From Phragmites australis (taxonomy: Eukaryota > Streptophyta > Magnoliopsida > Poales > Poaceae): DNA of 64,000 nt. The notes beneath the pieces are model-generated. The model ran no database searches and was not told the DNA's origin. It worked only from the letters and a program-made list of their open reading frames with translations. Where the stretch lies: contig NC_084936.1 of the NCBI RefSeq assembly GCF_958298935.1, positions 7,819,501 through 7,883,500 on the forward strand. Reading direction: 5' to 3'. The translations under genes were made by a program, and so were the position numbers. Below are positions 10,681-22,944 of the stretch, piece after piece (within the stretch, counting starts at the first letter, position 1; each line of letters opens with the position of its first letter).

Positions 10681-11102
10681 TGTGAACTTGTCCAATTCAA
10701 TTCTCTTTGAGCTCTAATTCCTTGACAGCTTCACCATGGACTTGTATGCTCTACCTAGTGCTAGAATTTAACAAGTGTGCATCATCTACGTCTAGACTCA
10801 CTAAGTCAAGCTACTACTTTTAGCCCCCCTTTATAGTACGGTCAAAAGACAAAAAGAAAAAGGAGACCTATACTACTCTAAGTATCCTTCATCTCCTTTG
10901 TGATACTTAGAACTAGAAGATCCTTAGTCTTAAAGCATATGTCCTTTGATTGTCCATATAAGCACTTTAGGGACCAAGATTAACCAAATGTCATTGTATA
11001 CTGAATTTTTGATTCCCTTCAAAACAAATTGTTAGTCACAGTAATATGGTTGTCATTAATCACCGAAACACTTACCACTTACCTAGGGGCCTAGATGCTA
11101 CA

Positions 11103-11973
11103 GGATGAAAGGGTATACATCCTAGATCTGTAAGACGCAAGAGGGGGCTTCTGTAGTGGAGGACGTACTCTCACGGTGGTGAAACCTCAGCGAGTCGACA
11201 CGTGCTGAGAGAGACGATATAAAAGCTTTGTAGTGGATTCCTAGCGCACACCTCGAAAGTGTGTAAGAGTCATCCATCGGCTAATAGGTACTCGGCAAAA
11301 TAGGAAGACACATATTGGCTAAAGTGTACAACCTCTGCATATCAGTCGTGCTCACGGTCATGAGCAGCATGGACCCTCACATGATTAGTCAGATGATTCC
11401 GGGTTGGTTTTTGGTTGGTTCTAGTGGATCATAGCGGTGCGAACTGTGATTCGAGTTTAGGATTGTTTTTGGAACCTCAAATGTAGAACAAGTTGGTTGG
11501 ACCCGGCTCAAGTTGTTGGAGAACCTTTCACCTAGTAAATAGGTTGCCTTTATAAAAGTTTGACTATAAAATTGTATTTATGCAAATAAACCCCTAAGTT
11601 GAGCCTATCTTGACTTTTTAGTTCACATGTCATATTTTCGCACACTTGCTGAGTATTTTATATACTCACGTTTGCTCTCTCCCATCATCTTGTTGCTGCT
11701 CAGAAAAAGAAGAATTCGAGGATCTCGGAAGACGAAGCTAAGTTCTAGGTGTGCGGCCTTTTGGTCAATTGGTTGTGGAGCTAGGCATCGCGCTGAGTCT
11801 TTCGCTGCTATGTAATTTCCTTTTAGACCCTTGGGTTCATTGATATAACAAATTAACATTGTAATAATAGATATTGTGTCTGTTACTCACTTATGACATC
11901 ACTATATGTATGTAACTTGATCATGTCAAACATATAGTTTACATTCGGTTTGGTCTTATACCCGAGTGTGACA
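11103..11973. mobile_element. LTR-like fragment, Ty3/Gypsy style
   Basis: There is no coding frame. Phrases such as GTACAACCTCTGCATA, CGTGCTCACGGTCATGAGC and the hairpin GAGTATTTTATATACTC (near 11653-11669) resemble Tekay-like Gypsy LTRs; the first two have a diverged counterpart near 29850-29900. It ends around ACCCGAGTGTGACA at 11973. No partner LTR or duplication was found. Classification is by resemblance only. Confidence 0.35.
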
Positions 11974-14400
11974 TGAATGTAGTACATCACTCCTATTTTT
12001 AGTTTGCAACCATCCAAATGCATGACAAATTCTTGGGCTAACAAAATTTTGGCAAGGTATGTATGACGTCATTTTGTCGCATATTTGCACCGGTGTATAT
12101 ACGTATACATGAAAAGAAAAAAGAAAAAAAGAGAGACTTGGCCTGCCCTTTTTTCCCTTGGCCGGCCCAGCCTCTTCTCCTTTTGCCTCCTGGCCCAAGC
12201 CGACCTCCTCCCCTCTTCTCTCCTGAATCGACCCGGCCCATCTTCCCCTCTCTCTTATCCACACTGAGCCGCCCCCTTTGCTCGTCTCCTTCACCAAGCC
12301 AACTCAAGAGAGGGGCCGCCCCTGTGCTTTTTCGTTGCTCCTCTCACCGGTTGAGCCGCCCGCTCCTCTCCCCGGGCGCACTATCACCGGCCGAATCACC
12401 CGCCTCTCTCATCTCTATCTCCAATCCCTTCTTATCCCAACCAATCCCCATTCAAATCCCCTCCTTATCTCTAACAAAATCCAATCAAATTGCTACTAAA
12501 TCGGATCCGAGGCTTGAGTTGCCACCTATATAAAGGGTCCGGGTTCGATTTGTTGAAGGGGGCGTGCAGAGGAGAGGTGGGGCAGAGCCCTTGGCCGCCA
12601 TCTATAATGATGATGCCGCCCACATGAGGTAAAAGAGAGGGAAGGGCAGAGCCCCTACCCCCCCTTCCGCCATTGTCCTACTGCCGCTTCTGTGACGTGC
12701 GCCGTCGACGAACAGGTTGACGAATAGGTTGCCTTTGTGCCATGTGCTTCCCCTCCTTATTTGCTACAGGTGCGCCGACCAATGCTTTGCATCATGGCTG
12801 TGTGAGCAGGTGTTCTTTGTGTTCTGACCAGTACCCTTGTGCCCGTGACCATGAAGGTGATGCCGTGCTGTTTTGCTTTTGTGGTGGCTGACTGTTTTGG
12901 GTGATTGGTGATCCGGTCGGTGCCCTCGTGCTACGATCGAGGAGGTTGTGTTGTGGTTTGGTTCGGCTTTGTTCTTGTGGTAATCCGGCGGGCCCTCGTG
13001 TCCTGACCGAGGAGGTGATGCTGTGAGTTGGCTACCAGCAGTCCTTGTGTTGTGATGAAATCCGACTGACCTTTGCCGGGACCATGGAAAAGTCCCGTGC
13101 TTTGGTCGTTGTTTGTTCTGGTGCTATGATGAGAGCCGGCTAACACTTTGCACCATGGTCGTGAAACCATGCGGGCTGTCATGAGTTGGTAGGCGCATAT
13201 GTGTTGTTGCCCCTCCTTTATGTTTGCTGAAGTGCTCATATATTGTTGGCTGGGAATTAGAGAGCCACCGGCTTGCCGGCAGGGTGTCCGAATGTTGCCA
13301 TGTTTAAGCACCGTTGATTGAGTGATCTGTTGCTGTGTTCGAGCGCCATAGGATGTTTGATTTGAGCACCATCGTACTCAGGACGTCGGCAGCTGGCTTA
13401 TATGTGTTGTCACCGACGGTGTGTGTGTTATTGCCATGATCTATGTGTGTGGGATGTTGCTGGGCGTATGTTGTTGTCGCCCCTTGAGTCTAGGTATGGT
13501 GGGCTGGTGTTTGCGCCCTTGTGTTGCTTGCTGCTGGTGCCCCTTTTATTTTGGCTGTGATGTGTACTGCTACTTTGGCAATTGTTAAGTACATTGCTGC
13601 TACTGTCATGGCCTCATTTTTATGGTGGCCGAGTCCTGTGATGCTTGGTGTCGGCCATATAGCTGGTCTTTTTGTAGTCCTGGGCAGTGACTTCATTAGT
13701 GTGTTGTTGGGCTTCTGATGGAGCCCCTTCTGTTGTTTTCTTCTTCTGATCTGTCATCATTGAGGAAGTGCTGGAGCTTGCTCTTGCTTGATCAATGCTG
13801 TTGGCTCCCTTATTGAGCTAATTGCTAGCTGGTTTTATCTATTGTTGGTTCAGTCGATGGGTGAATTACACAGGTCGTGGCTTGTAGGGCAATGGTGGCA
13901 TGGTGCTCCCAACACTGATCTAGCCATGTCGCTAATATGGCCTTACTGTTAGTATATTTTGTGGCTTGATCTCACCCTTTATTGATCCTGCCCTATTTGT
14001 ACCACTACTTGTTGCCACACCTCTTTGCTATATGCGGCTTGATATACATGGTTCTGGATGATGGAGCACTTTTTTTATCTTTGGTCATTGTATTGTTGCC
14101 TTTGTGGCTCCCCTGGTGGTTAATGGTTCAGCCTGGTTGTGATGCATGAGGCCCTTCTATTGTGGCCCTATTGTTATGAATGTTGTGATATGGTTTTGTG
14201 TTAATCTGAGACCCCTTGGTTGCTGTTGTTGATAGTGTGATGCTCATAGTGGGTCAATGATGATTAACGATCTCCTTGAGTTTGGTATTGTGTTGTGGCC
14301 AATGACATGCGGTGAGGCCCACAGTGCAGTTGCCTCTTCGGATGCCATTGTTATTACCCTTTTGCCTTTGTGGTGTTTGCCTTCGTGGCTGAGTTGCCTG
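11974..14400. other. Unassigned sequence, no convincing gene
   Basis: A pyrimidine-rich stretch (12130-12470) precedes a TATA-like TATATAAA at 12527-12534 on the plus strand and a GC-rich transcript-leader-like stretch. About 1.7 kb of GT-rich sequence follows with only short frames. It could be an old LTR with promoter, or a promoter plus leader of a dead gene. I see no protein similarity. Confidence 0.4.
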
Positions 14401-14409
14401 TGGGATGTT

Positions 14410-15546
14410 GTCGAGATTAGGGGTTGTAGATAGGAGTTCAGAAACGCTGCAGTTCACAAGCCCCCGAGAGGTTGTAGTTGGTGAACTGTCGAGTAGCTGA
14501 ACTCTCTCTCCCTCTATCTCCTTGTAGTACCTGAGGCTATGGCCGATGATGAGGGTTACAGATTCTAAGGCCTACGTGGTCGATGATGACACGGGATATA
14601 TAAACAGTCCATAAAGCTAGGAGGGTACTACAAGAGAGTGGTATTTTGGGGAAAAGCTAGGAAACTTAGGGGTCAAGTTTTCCTAGACCTATAAATAGAG
14701 GCGTAGGGCTATAAGAGAGTTTGAACCAGCCATTTAAGGTCCTTGTGCCACCCATATGAGAGCCTTGTGTTAGGGTTGTAGTAGAGAGGAAGATGAGTGC
14801 TTAGCCTATGTATTAGGTGAGAGTTTTGTGAGAAAAAATCTTTGTAATCTGTCTAGAATAGGGCTGAGCTCTACTGCAATGAAGTTTATTTTTCTTCATG
14901 TTATTGTGCTCACCTCCTTCTAGTTTTCCTCTATTGGTTCCCTTGCAAGTTTGCAAGTTTTCGATATTTCTTTGTGATTTTCGTTTTGGTTTTTGAGCTG
15001 AATTTTCAGCACCTTGGGAGGTTGCTCTTCTTGTTGCTAGAGGCATAAAAATTCACATATGAGTGTACCCTCATGGGTCTTGAGTACCCTTGCCTCTACA
15101 TCATCAACTTGGAGAGGTTCCTTGTCCAGTGATCTTTTCTTTGAGCTGCAGTTTTTAACCTTCGCAGAGTTGTTCTTCTTGATGCTAGTGGCTTAAATAC
15201 TCATATACTCATGTATTTGAGCGGGTCTTGAGTCTCCTTGCCACTAGACTATCATCTTGGAGGATAAACTTGTCCGGTGACCATCTTCCCTAGTTTCTTT
15301 GAAAGTTGTGAGTTTTTGTGCACAAAGACATATGGAATGATCTTGAATGGAACATATGGTTTATATTCCATCTGTTGAGTTATGTTGCTATGGAACTAAT
15401 TTTCTGCTATATCTCTCTGATTCTTTTGCTTCCGCTTGAGCGTTTTGAGGTGCGTTGGGTGAGAAATAGAAAAAGACTATCTATTTTGAAAGAAATTTGT
15501 TAAGGCGCCTATTCACCCCTCATCTAGTTGTCATTCTCGATCCTAC
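14410..15546 (+). repeat. Copia-type LTR remnant, start uncertain
   Basis: The end GGCGCCTATTCACCCC...CATTCTCGATCCTACA (15503-15546) matches the 3' end style of grass Copia LTRs (Ji/Opie/Angela-like). A degraded tRNA-iMet primer-like stretch TTGTTATAGCTTGG follows at once. A TATA box (TATAAATAG) lies at 14690-14698 and about 850 nt follow it inside the LTR. The left end is a guess; no internal genes follow, so this is a solo LTR or an element decayed beyond recognition. Confidence 0.55.
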
Positions 15547-18395
15547 AATCTTGTTATAGCTTGGAACTTTAGAATACACATACAACTATTTTGAGTCACA
15601 GATATTTAAAACTGTACCTCATATTTTAGTTTCTCAATGCCCAACCTATAAGGCAAAGGAAAAAAATACGATTTTGTCCATTTTGGGTGTTCTCAATTAT
15701 GCTTAAATTGTTGAAATAATTTATGTGGGGAATCCTAGGAATGACAAAAGGAAAAACAAAACATTTTGCTCCAAAATTTGCAGCCACAGCCATCCACAAA
15801 TCTCTCTTTACAATCGCTTCCAAATGCATATCATCATGACGCCAATAAGACCAAAGGTGGCAACAGAAATTGGGGGGGGGGGGGGGGGGACGAAGCGCCT
15901 TACCTTGTGTTGTGCTTCCCAAAGTGTCACCTTCGACGGCGGAGTGGAAGATGTCAAGCCCGCACCAATTACTACATCTTGTAGTAAACCTTCCCTTAGC
16001 TAAGAATCGCCCGATGGCAAGTTTACAAATGCAAAAATTTGATATGAAATGATCAACAAATAATATAGCCAATTTAAATAACTAAATTAATCATCCAAGC
16101 TACTGGTTCATTTCAAAAGAGTTTATATTTCAGCAATAAATGAACAGAAAAGGAATCTAGGGGTGAAACTAAAGTGCAAAGGCATGTCTAGATATCAAAA
16201 GATTATCAATTACACAGATGTTACCTCTTGCTCGAATTAGGAATCTGAATAGTATCTACTTGTTGCTACTTGCCAACACACCATAGGCATGTGGTATAAC
16301 CCTTGACTCCTTACAATATGACATAAAACTCTAGCTAATTTGATTCCTCAAAAAACTTAGACAAATGTACAAAATGACAAACCTTTCATCTGTCAGACAC
16401 GTAGAAATAACCACATGTTAAATGATACAGTGTAGTATAAACGATATAAGGAGAAAATTATGCGTAAAGTAAGTCAAATTCACTTAGAGAACTTTGCAAA
16501 ATTTGCAACACTTGGAAAATGAAGAGAATTGACGTTGTAATATGCAGATACTTGATGGCATATAAATATGTGAAATTGAGACAGAGCACCACCTCTACGG
16601 GTACTCATCTAAGTAGTGGCAAAATACCAAATGCCATGTCAAACTAGTTTGATGAACCTACCTAAATTTCTCATATCCATATAACAGTCCGAACAACTGA
16701 GTGTCTGAGTCTCTCACCATCAGAGTACCAGATCACCACACAAACCACAACCCATTTTAATAATCTCGTGCTAAATAAGTATAAAATCATGCAAAAACCC
16801 AATCATTCACTGTTAAAATCCATTATTAGCGCATATGCTCCAATTGCCTTACTAAACTGGTTCTAAATCTATAGCCAAACAATCTCATGTCTATTGATGA
16901 AATATTTGGATGCATATCTTTGCAGTCGTTCTTGGACACCTGGTGCTATTGTTGAGCCGATTTGAAATGCTTCTAATCAAGTGATTTCTGGAACAAATCA
17001 CCAAGATCTGCCCCCAAATACACCAAAGAAGAATGAAGGATATCTCAGTCTGAGATTCCGAGATGCAGCCAAAGGGACCCCAAAGCATAAATCACAAGAA
17101 AACCAAAAAGATTCTAGCTTTGAGTTCTTGTTGAATGGACAATTAAATTACATGTAGCTTCAGAAGCAGCAATTCCATATTCTCGAGGACGCGGAGCATC
17201 ACCGTCGATCCATCAGGCAACAATCAAGAGGGATCACGCTTACCTCGTTCGTCATTGTCGTCATCACTTCGAGATGGAAAGGAACAAATAGCAACATACT
17301 TATAGGGCGCATGGAGGAGCTGAAGGGCGAGCGGAGCGGAGAAGCTACAGGGCGAGGCTAGCAGTAGCGGATGGGGCATTGTGGTGTTTTTGGCGGTGCT
17401 AGCGGCGGGATAACCACCATGGGCCCACGACAAGGCACGGAGAAGTCATAGGGCTCGAGGTGCGGAGAAGCCGGGGGCAGGGCTGGTAGCGGTGGGTTGG
17501 GGGTGCGCTATGCATCAAGATGGGAGCGGGCTCTCCTCCTTGGGACCACACGACGACAAAAAAGCCAAGGCAGCAGATGAGGATGGGGCGAGTGGCGATG
17601 AGGATGGGGATGGGGTGGCGATTTCGGGAGTGGGGTGAGGAGGATTGGGCGCGAGCGGAGAAGCTGAGGGCGGGGAATCAAGGAGAGAGGGTGGGGTGGT
17701 CGTGCGGTTGTGTGAAGCGGGGGCACGTGTGTCCAATTGGGAGCGAACAACGATAGGAAACAGACAATGGTAGAGGAATCGAGAGGGCGGACAAAACACG
17801 TCTTACTGTTTATCTAAGTAGGAGAGATTTTAAAAATAACCCTTGCCCATCTAAATTTTTAAAAATAACAGTTTTTCCTGCAAATAATAGCTCACATGAC
17901 TTTTTTTTTATTTCCATGCATTTTTATTTTTGTTGTTCTCCTGTATTTTTTTGTAGTGCTATAGCTTTATTTAAAGACTACTCGTTCATCTCACTTTGCA
18001 TATTTAATTGTTTAACTTTGAAAACATTATTGTTACCTTGACACTTGGAAAGAAATGTCTTATAATTCCTTCGAATCCATTAATGTGATTTCACTCCTTG
18101 ATGTGCTTACACTACACAATTGTTGGAGGGCCTATCGGCAAAAAGTGAACTATTTGTTGCAAAAACTTCTATTCATGCAAAGGATATGTCATGTTGTAGA
18201 AAATATTGCCCAACATATAAAGTCATATTTTGCTACCGACAGACAAAAATAGTGGGGCATGGTGTAAGTGTCCCGATATGAATTATGAAATGTCTAAAAA
18301 AATAAGTATATTATGCAAAGTAAAAGTGTGACATATTATTTGAAAATCTATCTTTTATCTTCAAGAAAAACTTAAATTGTTCTTACATTCTCAAT
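15547..18395. other. Unassigned sequence with a G18 tract and a possible minus-strand first exon
   Basis: No gene is supported. A run of 18 G lies at 15872-15889. On the minus strand 17240-17520 looks like a GC-rich first exon ending at a GTAAGC donor near 17246, followed by intron-like T-rich sequence to about 16850. The reading frame there is short and unrecognised. It may be a captured gene 5' end. Confidence 0.3.
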
Positions 18396-18740
18396 TGCGG
18401 GATACCCCTTTGCTCCTGTCAGTGTCTCTATAATTATAACACCAAGACTATATTTGTCTAATTTGAATGTGATTTTTCCACTGTAGAATTTTGTTGCCAA
18501 ATACCCTCTGCATGAAAATATATACAGTTAATGCGATGATGAATGGAAAATCAGCAATTTTTGGCACCATGTTATCATCTAGCAGTATATTTGTTGGACT
18601 GAGATCTAAGTGAACAATATGCAACTCATGAAGATAATGTAAACCCTCGCAGATTCCTTGATCATTTGATAGCGCACTCTCCATTCAAGTCCACGAGATG
18701 CATCTGTGAAAGGGATAGTAGAAATGGGGTTTGCATTTTC
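18396..18740 (-). pseudogene. Receptor-like protein kinase fragment, broken
   Basis: Minus-strand pieces of the kinase catalytic domain appear in order. First is [17 protein letters not shown], then [20 protein letters not shown] with the HRD-type catalytic loop (here HLD) and [15 protein letters not shown] (the DF of DFG). After a residual intron ending TTCATGCAG comes [12 protein letters not shown] with [15 protein letters not shown] one-base deletion near 18660 separates the first two pieces. The segment normally between KIADF and GYLA is missing, so part of the activation loop is lost. No extracellular or membrane part is nearby. The surviving intron acceptor shows a DNA-level copy. Confidence 0.8.
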
Positions 18741-19242
18741 TAATGCCAGATAGTATACCATATAGTATGCAATTTCTATAGTTCTAATGCTAATTACTAT
18801 ACCACACATCAAGCAATTTCTATTTAGTTCTTCCGGGAAAGAAAATAATATGTATATAAACATTACATATCACATGATCCTACCGGTATTATACTCATGG
18901 AGACTCTTGTTTGGTACAGACTCAAAGCAGAGCAACCTAGCTGTTTCGTAGATATGCCATGACAAACTTGCCCTCATAGTCAGCCATTTCTCCTTGCGTG
19001 TCAGCACAATTCCAGAAATCGCACTATATTTTGTGCCGCTCCTTCATGAGACATTGAACCTCTTGGTTGAATTTCTCCTCATACATATCAAGCGTTTTGG
19101 ACAACTTCAAACAAGAGCATGAGAAAGCATGAGGCTGCAAGACCGATTCATGCGACACAGTAGGTGCAAAAGCCCCTGCCAGGCTGCCACAACTATATTT
19201 GATCGTCCTGAACCTTCTTACACCAATGCAATTTGGGCTAAG
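18741..19242. other. Unassigned sequence beside kinase fragment
   Basis: The minus strand of 18900-19200 has short open stretches (for example MYEEKFNQEVQCLMKERHK and MADYEGKFVMAYLRNS) interrupted by stops. This may be degraded coding sequence, but I do not recognise it. Confidence 0.25.
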
Positions 19243-19345
19243 GTAGTGTTTGGTTGGTGTAATTGTAATGTGACTTGATTACAGTTTTGTTTTAGCCCTA
19301 TTGTAATCAAGTCCCCCCCCCCCCTCCGGTAATCAGATACGGGAC
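19243..19345. mobile_element. Possible MITE remnant with C12 tract
   Basis: GTAGTGTTTGGTTGGTGTAA followed by TTGATTACAG and GTAATCAAGTC resembles the end of short grass DNA transposons. The inner sequence holds an inverted pair CTTGATTAC / GTAATCAAG. It runs into twelve Cs (19313-19324). No second end was located. Confidence 0.3.
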
Positions 19346-19696
19346 TATACAAAGTTGACATCGCTCCCACCCCAGCATTATCCGATACCAATCGATCATC
19401 GTCTCCGCTCGACATCTCCACCCAGTTCGACAACCACCCGTCCCCACCGCCTCCTCCCTTCCCAATGGCGGTCCCATCCCGCCCAAGCCTCTTAACCTCC
19501 ACCTCCTCCACTCCATACCACCCCTCTGTTGTTGTCTCTCACTCCTCGCTTCGGCCGTCATCCCTGCAGGTGGTGGGAAGCCACCAAGGAGACCAACAAG
19601 GCTCGGTGGCAACTGAAGAACTGAAGAAGCATGTTGTGTTTGCTTCGTATCTATGTAGGCTCAGACATCATCATGCTCTCATATCTGGATAGGCTC

Positions 19697-22331
19697 AGGC
19701 GTCATCGTGCTCACGTGCATCTCCCGCGGTAGCTTAGACAAATTTCGTGATATGATCCATCTTTGTTTCCCTTTGCTCTAACCCAAATCAGAGAGCATAG
19801 ATCTAATTTAGTTGGATTATAGAGGATGGCCAGGAGGGTCTTGTGCATGCTTATCTGCATTTGATGTGGAGTTTGCTTTCAATTCTCAAACTGTTGTTCA
19901 AAGTTTCTTATATCTGATGATTATATAACTGGGATTTGTTTTTCGTTCAAAAAATGTGTCACATCCCAAATCTCACAAACATGTCAGTAAGCATAATCAT
20001 GCATCATGAGCGTCATATTTAATTGTTAAGCTTTTGTTGAGTGCTTGTTATTTTCCTTGGCGGCTTAACTGTTGTTGAGAGTTATGAAATTAACCTGGTC
20101 TTAGAGTTTTCTTTTAGTTAAGTCCCGCATAGGCGTAGTGGGTGAATCCATTTGTATGGAGCCAGCGTCGTTCCACTTTCACAGGATGGCTTTCCTCATG
20201 GGCGCCACCCAGACTCGTATGCTTGCTTCGTAGTAACTACCTCACTGGCGAGAAGGGCTACTCCTCGATTTTGCCATCAACCAGAGAAGGAAGAATCACT
20301 GTGTCCGCCGCAAGAGAAAGAGAAGAGAAAGGACACGACCTCTAAGCGAGTGAATAGGTTCATCTCATATTGTAATCCCTACAACAAAATTCTTAGAATT
20401 TTTAGAACACCGGAATACCTTTTATGGAGTTGAGAAGAGAAGGAAAAGAGGATTTGCTGTTTTTAGAAACAAAAGACACTTACACGTGGGCCCATTTGAG
20501 CTGGCCGACCCACCTCCCTCTCCTCCCATACGGCTGCAGCAGTAGCACCCCCTCCCTCACTCTCACTCCCACTCCCTCCCTCCCAACTGAACAGAACAAG
20601 GGGCATCAGCAGCTCCTCTCCACTCCTCTCCCTTTATCCCCCAAAAATCTCTCCTTGGAATCAAGGTATGCATGTGGTACCATTGCTTTCCTCACATCCT
20701 TAGCTCTCTCCATCCATCCAACTATTTCTTGCATGCACGGAGTTTTGACGTCGTTCTTTATCTCCCATGTTCTTTGGTTGAGGCAACATGAGCAGCAGCT
20801 TGTCCCCCTCTTCTCCAAGCTTTCCCTCCGATTTTCTTCCCCAACCGACGGTCACCGACCTTGACAAGAACCTTGGGTAAGTCTCCTAGGATCTCATGGC
20901 AAGAATGCACGTTTTTAGTTTGGTTTTGGATAGGTTTTTGAGCTGCAACTGGGAAGTGGCAAAACATCATTGTGCTCTTGATGTTTTAGAGCCAATAGAA
21001 GGATTTTAGAGGGGATAGAACCCGTGAATCATGTTCATTGGTCGGTAGATGAAGTTTAGAATCCATGCACTAGTGGTTATACATGTTTATGTGGGTTGAG
21101 TTGGGACATGCAAGTTGAATCGATCGATGAATCGTTTAAAGACTCACCTCTGCTAGAACCCAGAAGTTCCGGATTCTAGCTTGAAAGTTCTGGGTTAAAG
21201 CGAGTTAAAACATCCCAAGAAACCCCTACCCAGAAGTTTCGGATTCTAGCCCGAAAGTTTCGGGTTAATGCATTTTAGCCAAATCGAGTGCCCCTGTTCG
21301 GAACCCCACTCGGACCTTCCAAGCACCTAAAAGTTCCGACCTTCGGAACTTTCGGACTAAATAGAACTTGCCAACCCGAGAACCCCTATTCGGAACCACA
21401 CCCGAGGGCCCCTATTTAGAGTATGCCCCATAATCTTTGACAACCTGGAAGTTCCGACCTAAATCCAGAACTTCTGGATTTCAGTCAGAATGTCAGACGA
21501 TACTTGGATTGGATACTTCATTGTTCTATCACATGTCTTTACACACTTAGCTTGTTGTATTGCATCCTCATGCTTTATGAATCTTGTAGCATACCTCATT
21601 GCACCTCATTCATGCTCATCGCATAGCATGCTCTTTTCTTTAGAGAATGAAGGTCGGGAGCGTGACGCGGGTGCAATCGGGGGCGATCCGGAGTTTGTTG
21701 CTGTGAGTTGTGAAGCTGAGCACTAAGGCAAGCATCTAAGCATATTCTACCTTATACTTTGGATCACGTGGAGTCTCAATTGATAAATTACCGTTTTATG
21801 TATGTTATGCATGTCAGTGAGTCTTGTCTGGTTTTATGGTTAGAACATATGTTGATGTATTTCCTACCTTGAACTATTGATATTTTCTATCCTTGTAACC
21901 TAGGTATAACATATCGTTGTCTAACTTAAAAGTTATCTGAGATGCTTAGAAATGCATAGGTCACCGGTAGAAATTGAGCGGTGGTTCGATCATCGTTCGC
22001 GAGCTTAGGGCTTATTAATGTTCGCAAATATAACGATGATGTTGGTTTGTATGAGTTGTGAGGATGAGATGAGATGTGGGCGGTGTAGGGGTAGGTCGGG
22101 AGATGAACCCGAATGCCATAGACCACTTGCATCGATTAAGCACCGTCAGTTGTTGTATTTGGCTTTAACACTTTTTCATACTTACTACGTATTCGTATAT
22201 GTGACGGATGAGCTGAATATCTTTGTAGTTGTGACCCTTTGACATGTGAGTCTATAGTGTTGCGGGCATAATAGGCTTGTAGAGGTATCTAGTTTACTCG
22301 AGGAGTGGTTCTAGATGACCTTCGCACCTAT
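19697..22331 (+). repeat. Left direct repeat (LTR copy A)
   Basis: It matches 27111-29734 with frequent point changes. It carries about 200 bp absent from copy B (20150-20355) and lacks part of the GAAGTTCCG array present in copy B. The true LTR start may be TGTCACATCCC at 19957 (27374 in copy B), because 260 bp before it are also shared. The unshared tail 22332-22720 (ending CCTCTCA before the primer site) should be the rest of the 5' LTR. Confidence 0.8.
21148..21482. repeat. GAAGTTCCG/CGGAACTTC-type array in LTR copy A
   Basis: Alternating sense and inverted forms (AGAAGTTCCGG, GAAAGTTCTGGG, CGGAACTTTCGG, AGAACTTCTGG) recur about every 30-60 bp. Adjacent sense/inverted pairs can fold as hairpins. 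A longer, diverged counterpart lies in copy B at 28386-28884. Confidence 0.75.
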
Positions 22332-22721
22332 CTATTCGTGAGATGTCATGGGCACGTGTTGGGCTGATGCTTATGGGCACGTGGCACTACCCATCTTTTG
22401 TCGTTCACGTATTTATTTTCCGCTGTGTAGTAACTCTAACCAACTAGGAGTTAAACTGTCTTTTGTCCTCCTAGTGTCCGTGCTATGTAAATTATGGTGA
22501 AATTGTAATAACTTAAAGACTTGTGATATAATTCCATTACTCTCTCTTTATTATACCTTGATGTAATGAATCATGTTATAAAGGCTTGTGTTCCGATCTT
22601 GGGTATAAAACACTTGTCAGGACTACCGAGATTGGATTCTGGTTAATCATTGTGGTCGTGATTGTGTAAATGATCGCCCTAGTGGTTAATTAGAATACAA
22701 TCTGGACGGTTCCTCTCAGTG

Positions 22722-22740
22722 TGGCATCAAAGCTTGGTTT
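22722..22740 (+). other. Degenerate primer-binding site of the Gypsy element
   Basis: TGGCATCAAAGC just after an LTR-like end CCTCTCA differs by two bases from the tRNA-iMet primer sequence TGGTATCAGAGC. It fixes where the 5' LTR ends. Confidence 0.65.
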
Positions 22741-22944
22741 AATGAAGTGGACTAAAGATATTAGGATATGGGTTAATAAAACTTGTCCACCTCATTAATA
22801 CAACTCATTAAAGTTTAAATTCCATATTCTAAGTATGTGTTCTTCTTTTATTCCTTACCTTGTCTTAGAGCTTTTTTGTACCTTTTCTTGTTGATAATAT
22901 GATTAATCTTGATCTCTGACTCATATCCTTCTTAATGGTTAAGA

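Larger units (their letters stand above)
1..11102 (-). mobile_element. SIRE/Maximus-type Ty1/Copia retrotransposon, left end outside window
   Basis: On the minus strand the order is 5' LTR (9337-11102), primer-binding site, gag, pol, a spacer with palindromic repeats, then a third ORF that leaves the window at position 1. Integrase precedes reverse transcriptase in pol, which is the Copia order. The LTR read on the minus strand starts TGTAGCATCTAGGCCCC and ends in TTTCA followed by a tRNA-iMet primer site, the pattern I know from grass SIRE/Opie-like elements. The 3' LTR is not visible, so it should lie left of the window and the target duplication cannot be tested. The long intact gag and pol frames suggest a fairly young copy. 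Confidence 0.9.
9337..11102 (-). repeat. 5' LTR of the Copia element (1766 bp)
   Basis: In plus orientation it starts TGAAATGATCG, directly next to the primer-binding site, and ends GGGGCCTAGATGCTACA at 11102, giving TG...CA ends. On the minus strand it contains a U3 with a palindrome array (10098-10680) and a TATA box (10048-10038). No second copy is in the window. The left border is certain from the primer site; the right border rests on family resemblance to grass SIRE/Opie LTRs, which begin TGTAGCATCTAGG. Confidence 0.85.

Noticed and set aside
12063..12533. 156-codon frame in the pyrimidine-rich stretch
   Set aside because: Low-complexity Pro/Ser/Leu translation upstream of a TATA-like site; more likely promoter or LTR sequence.
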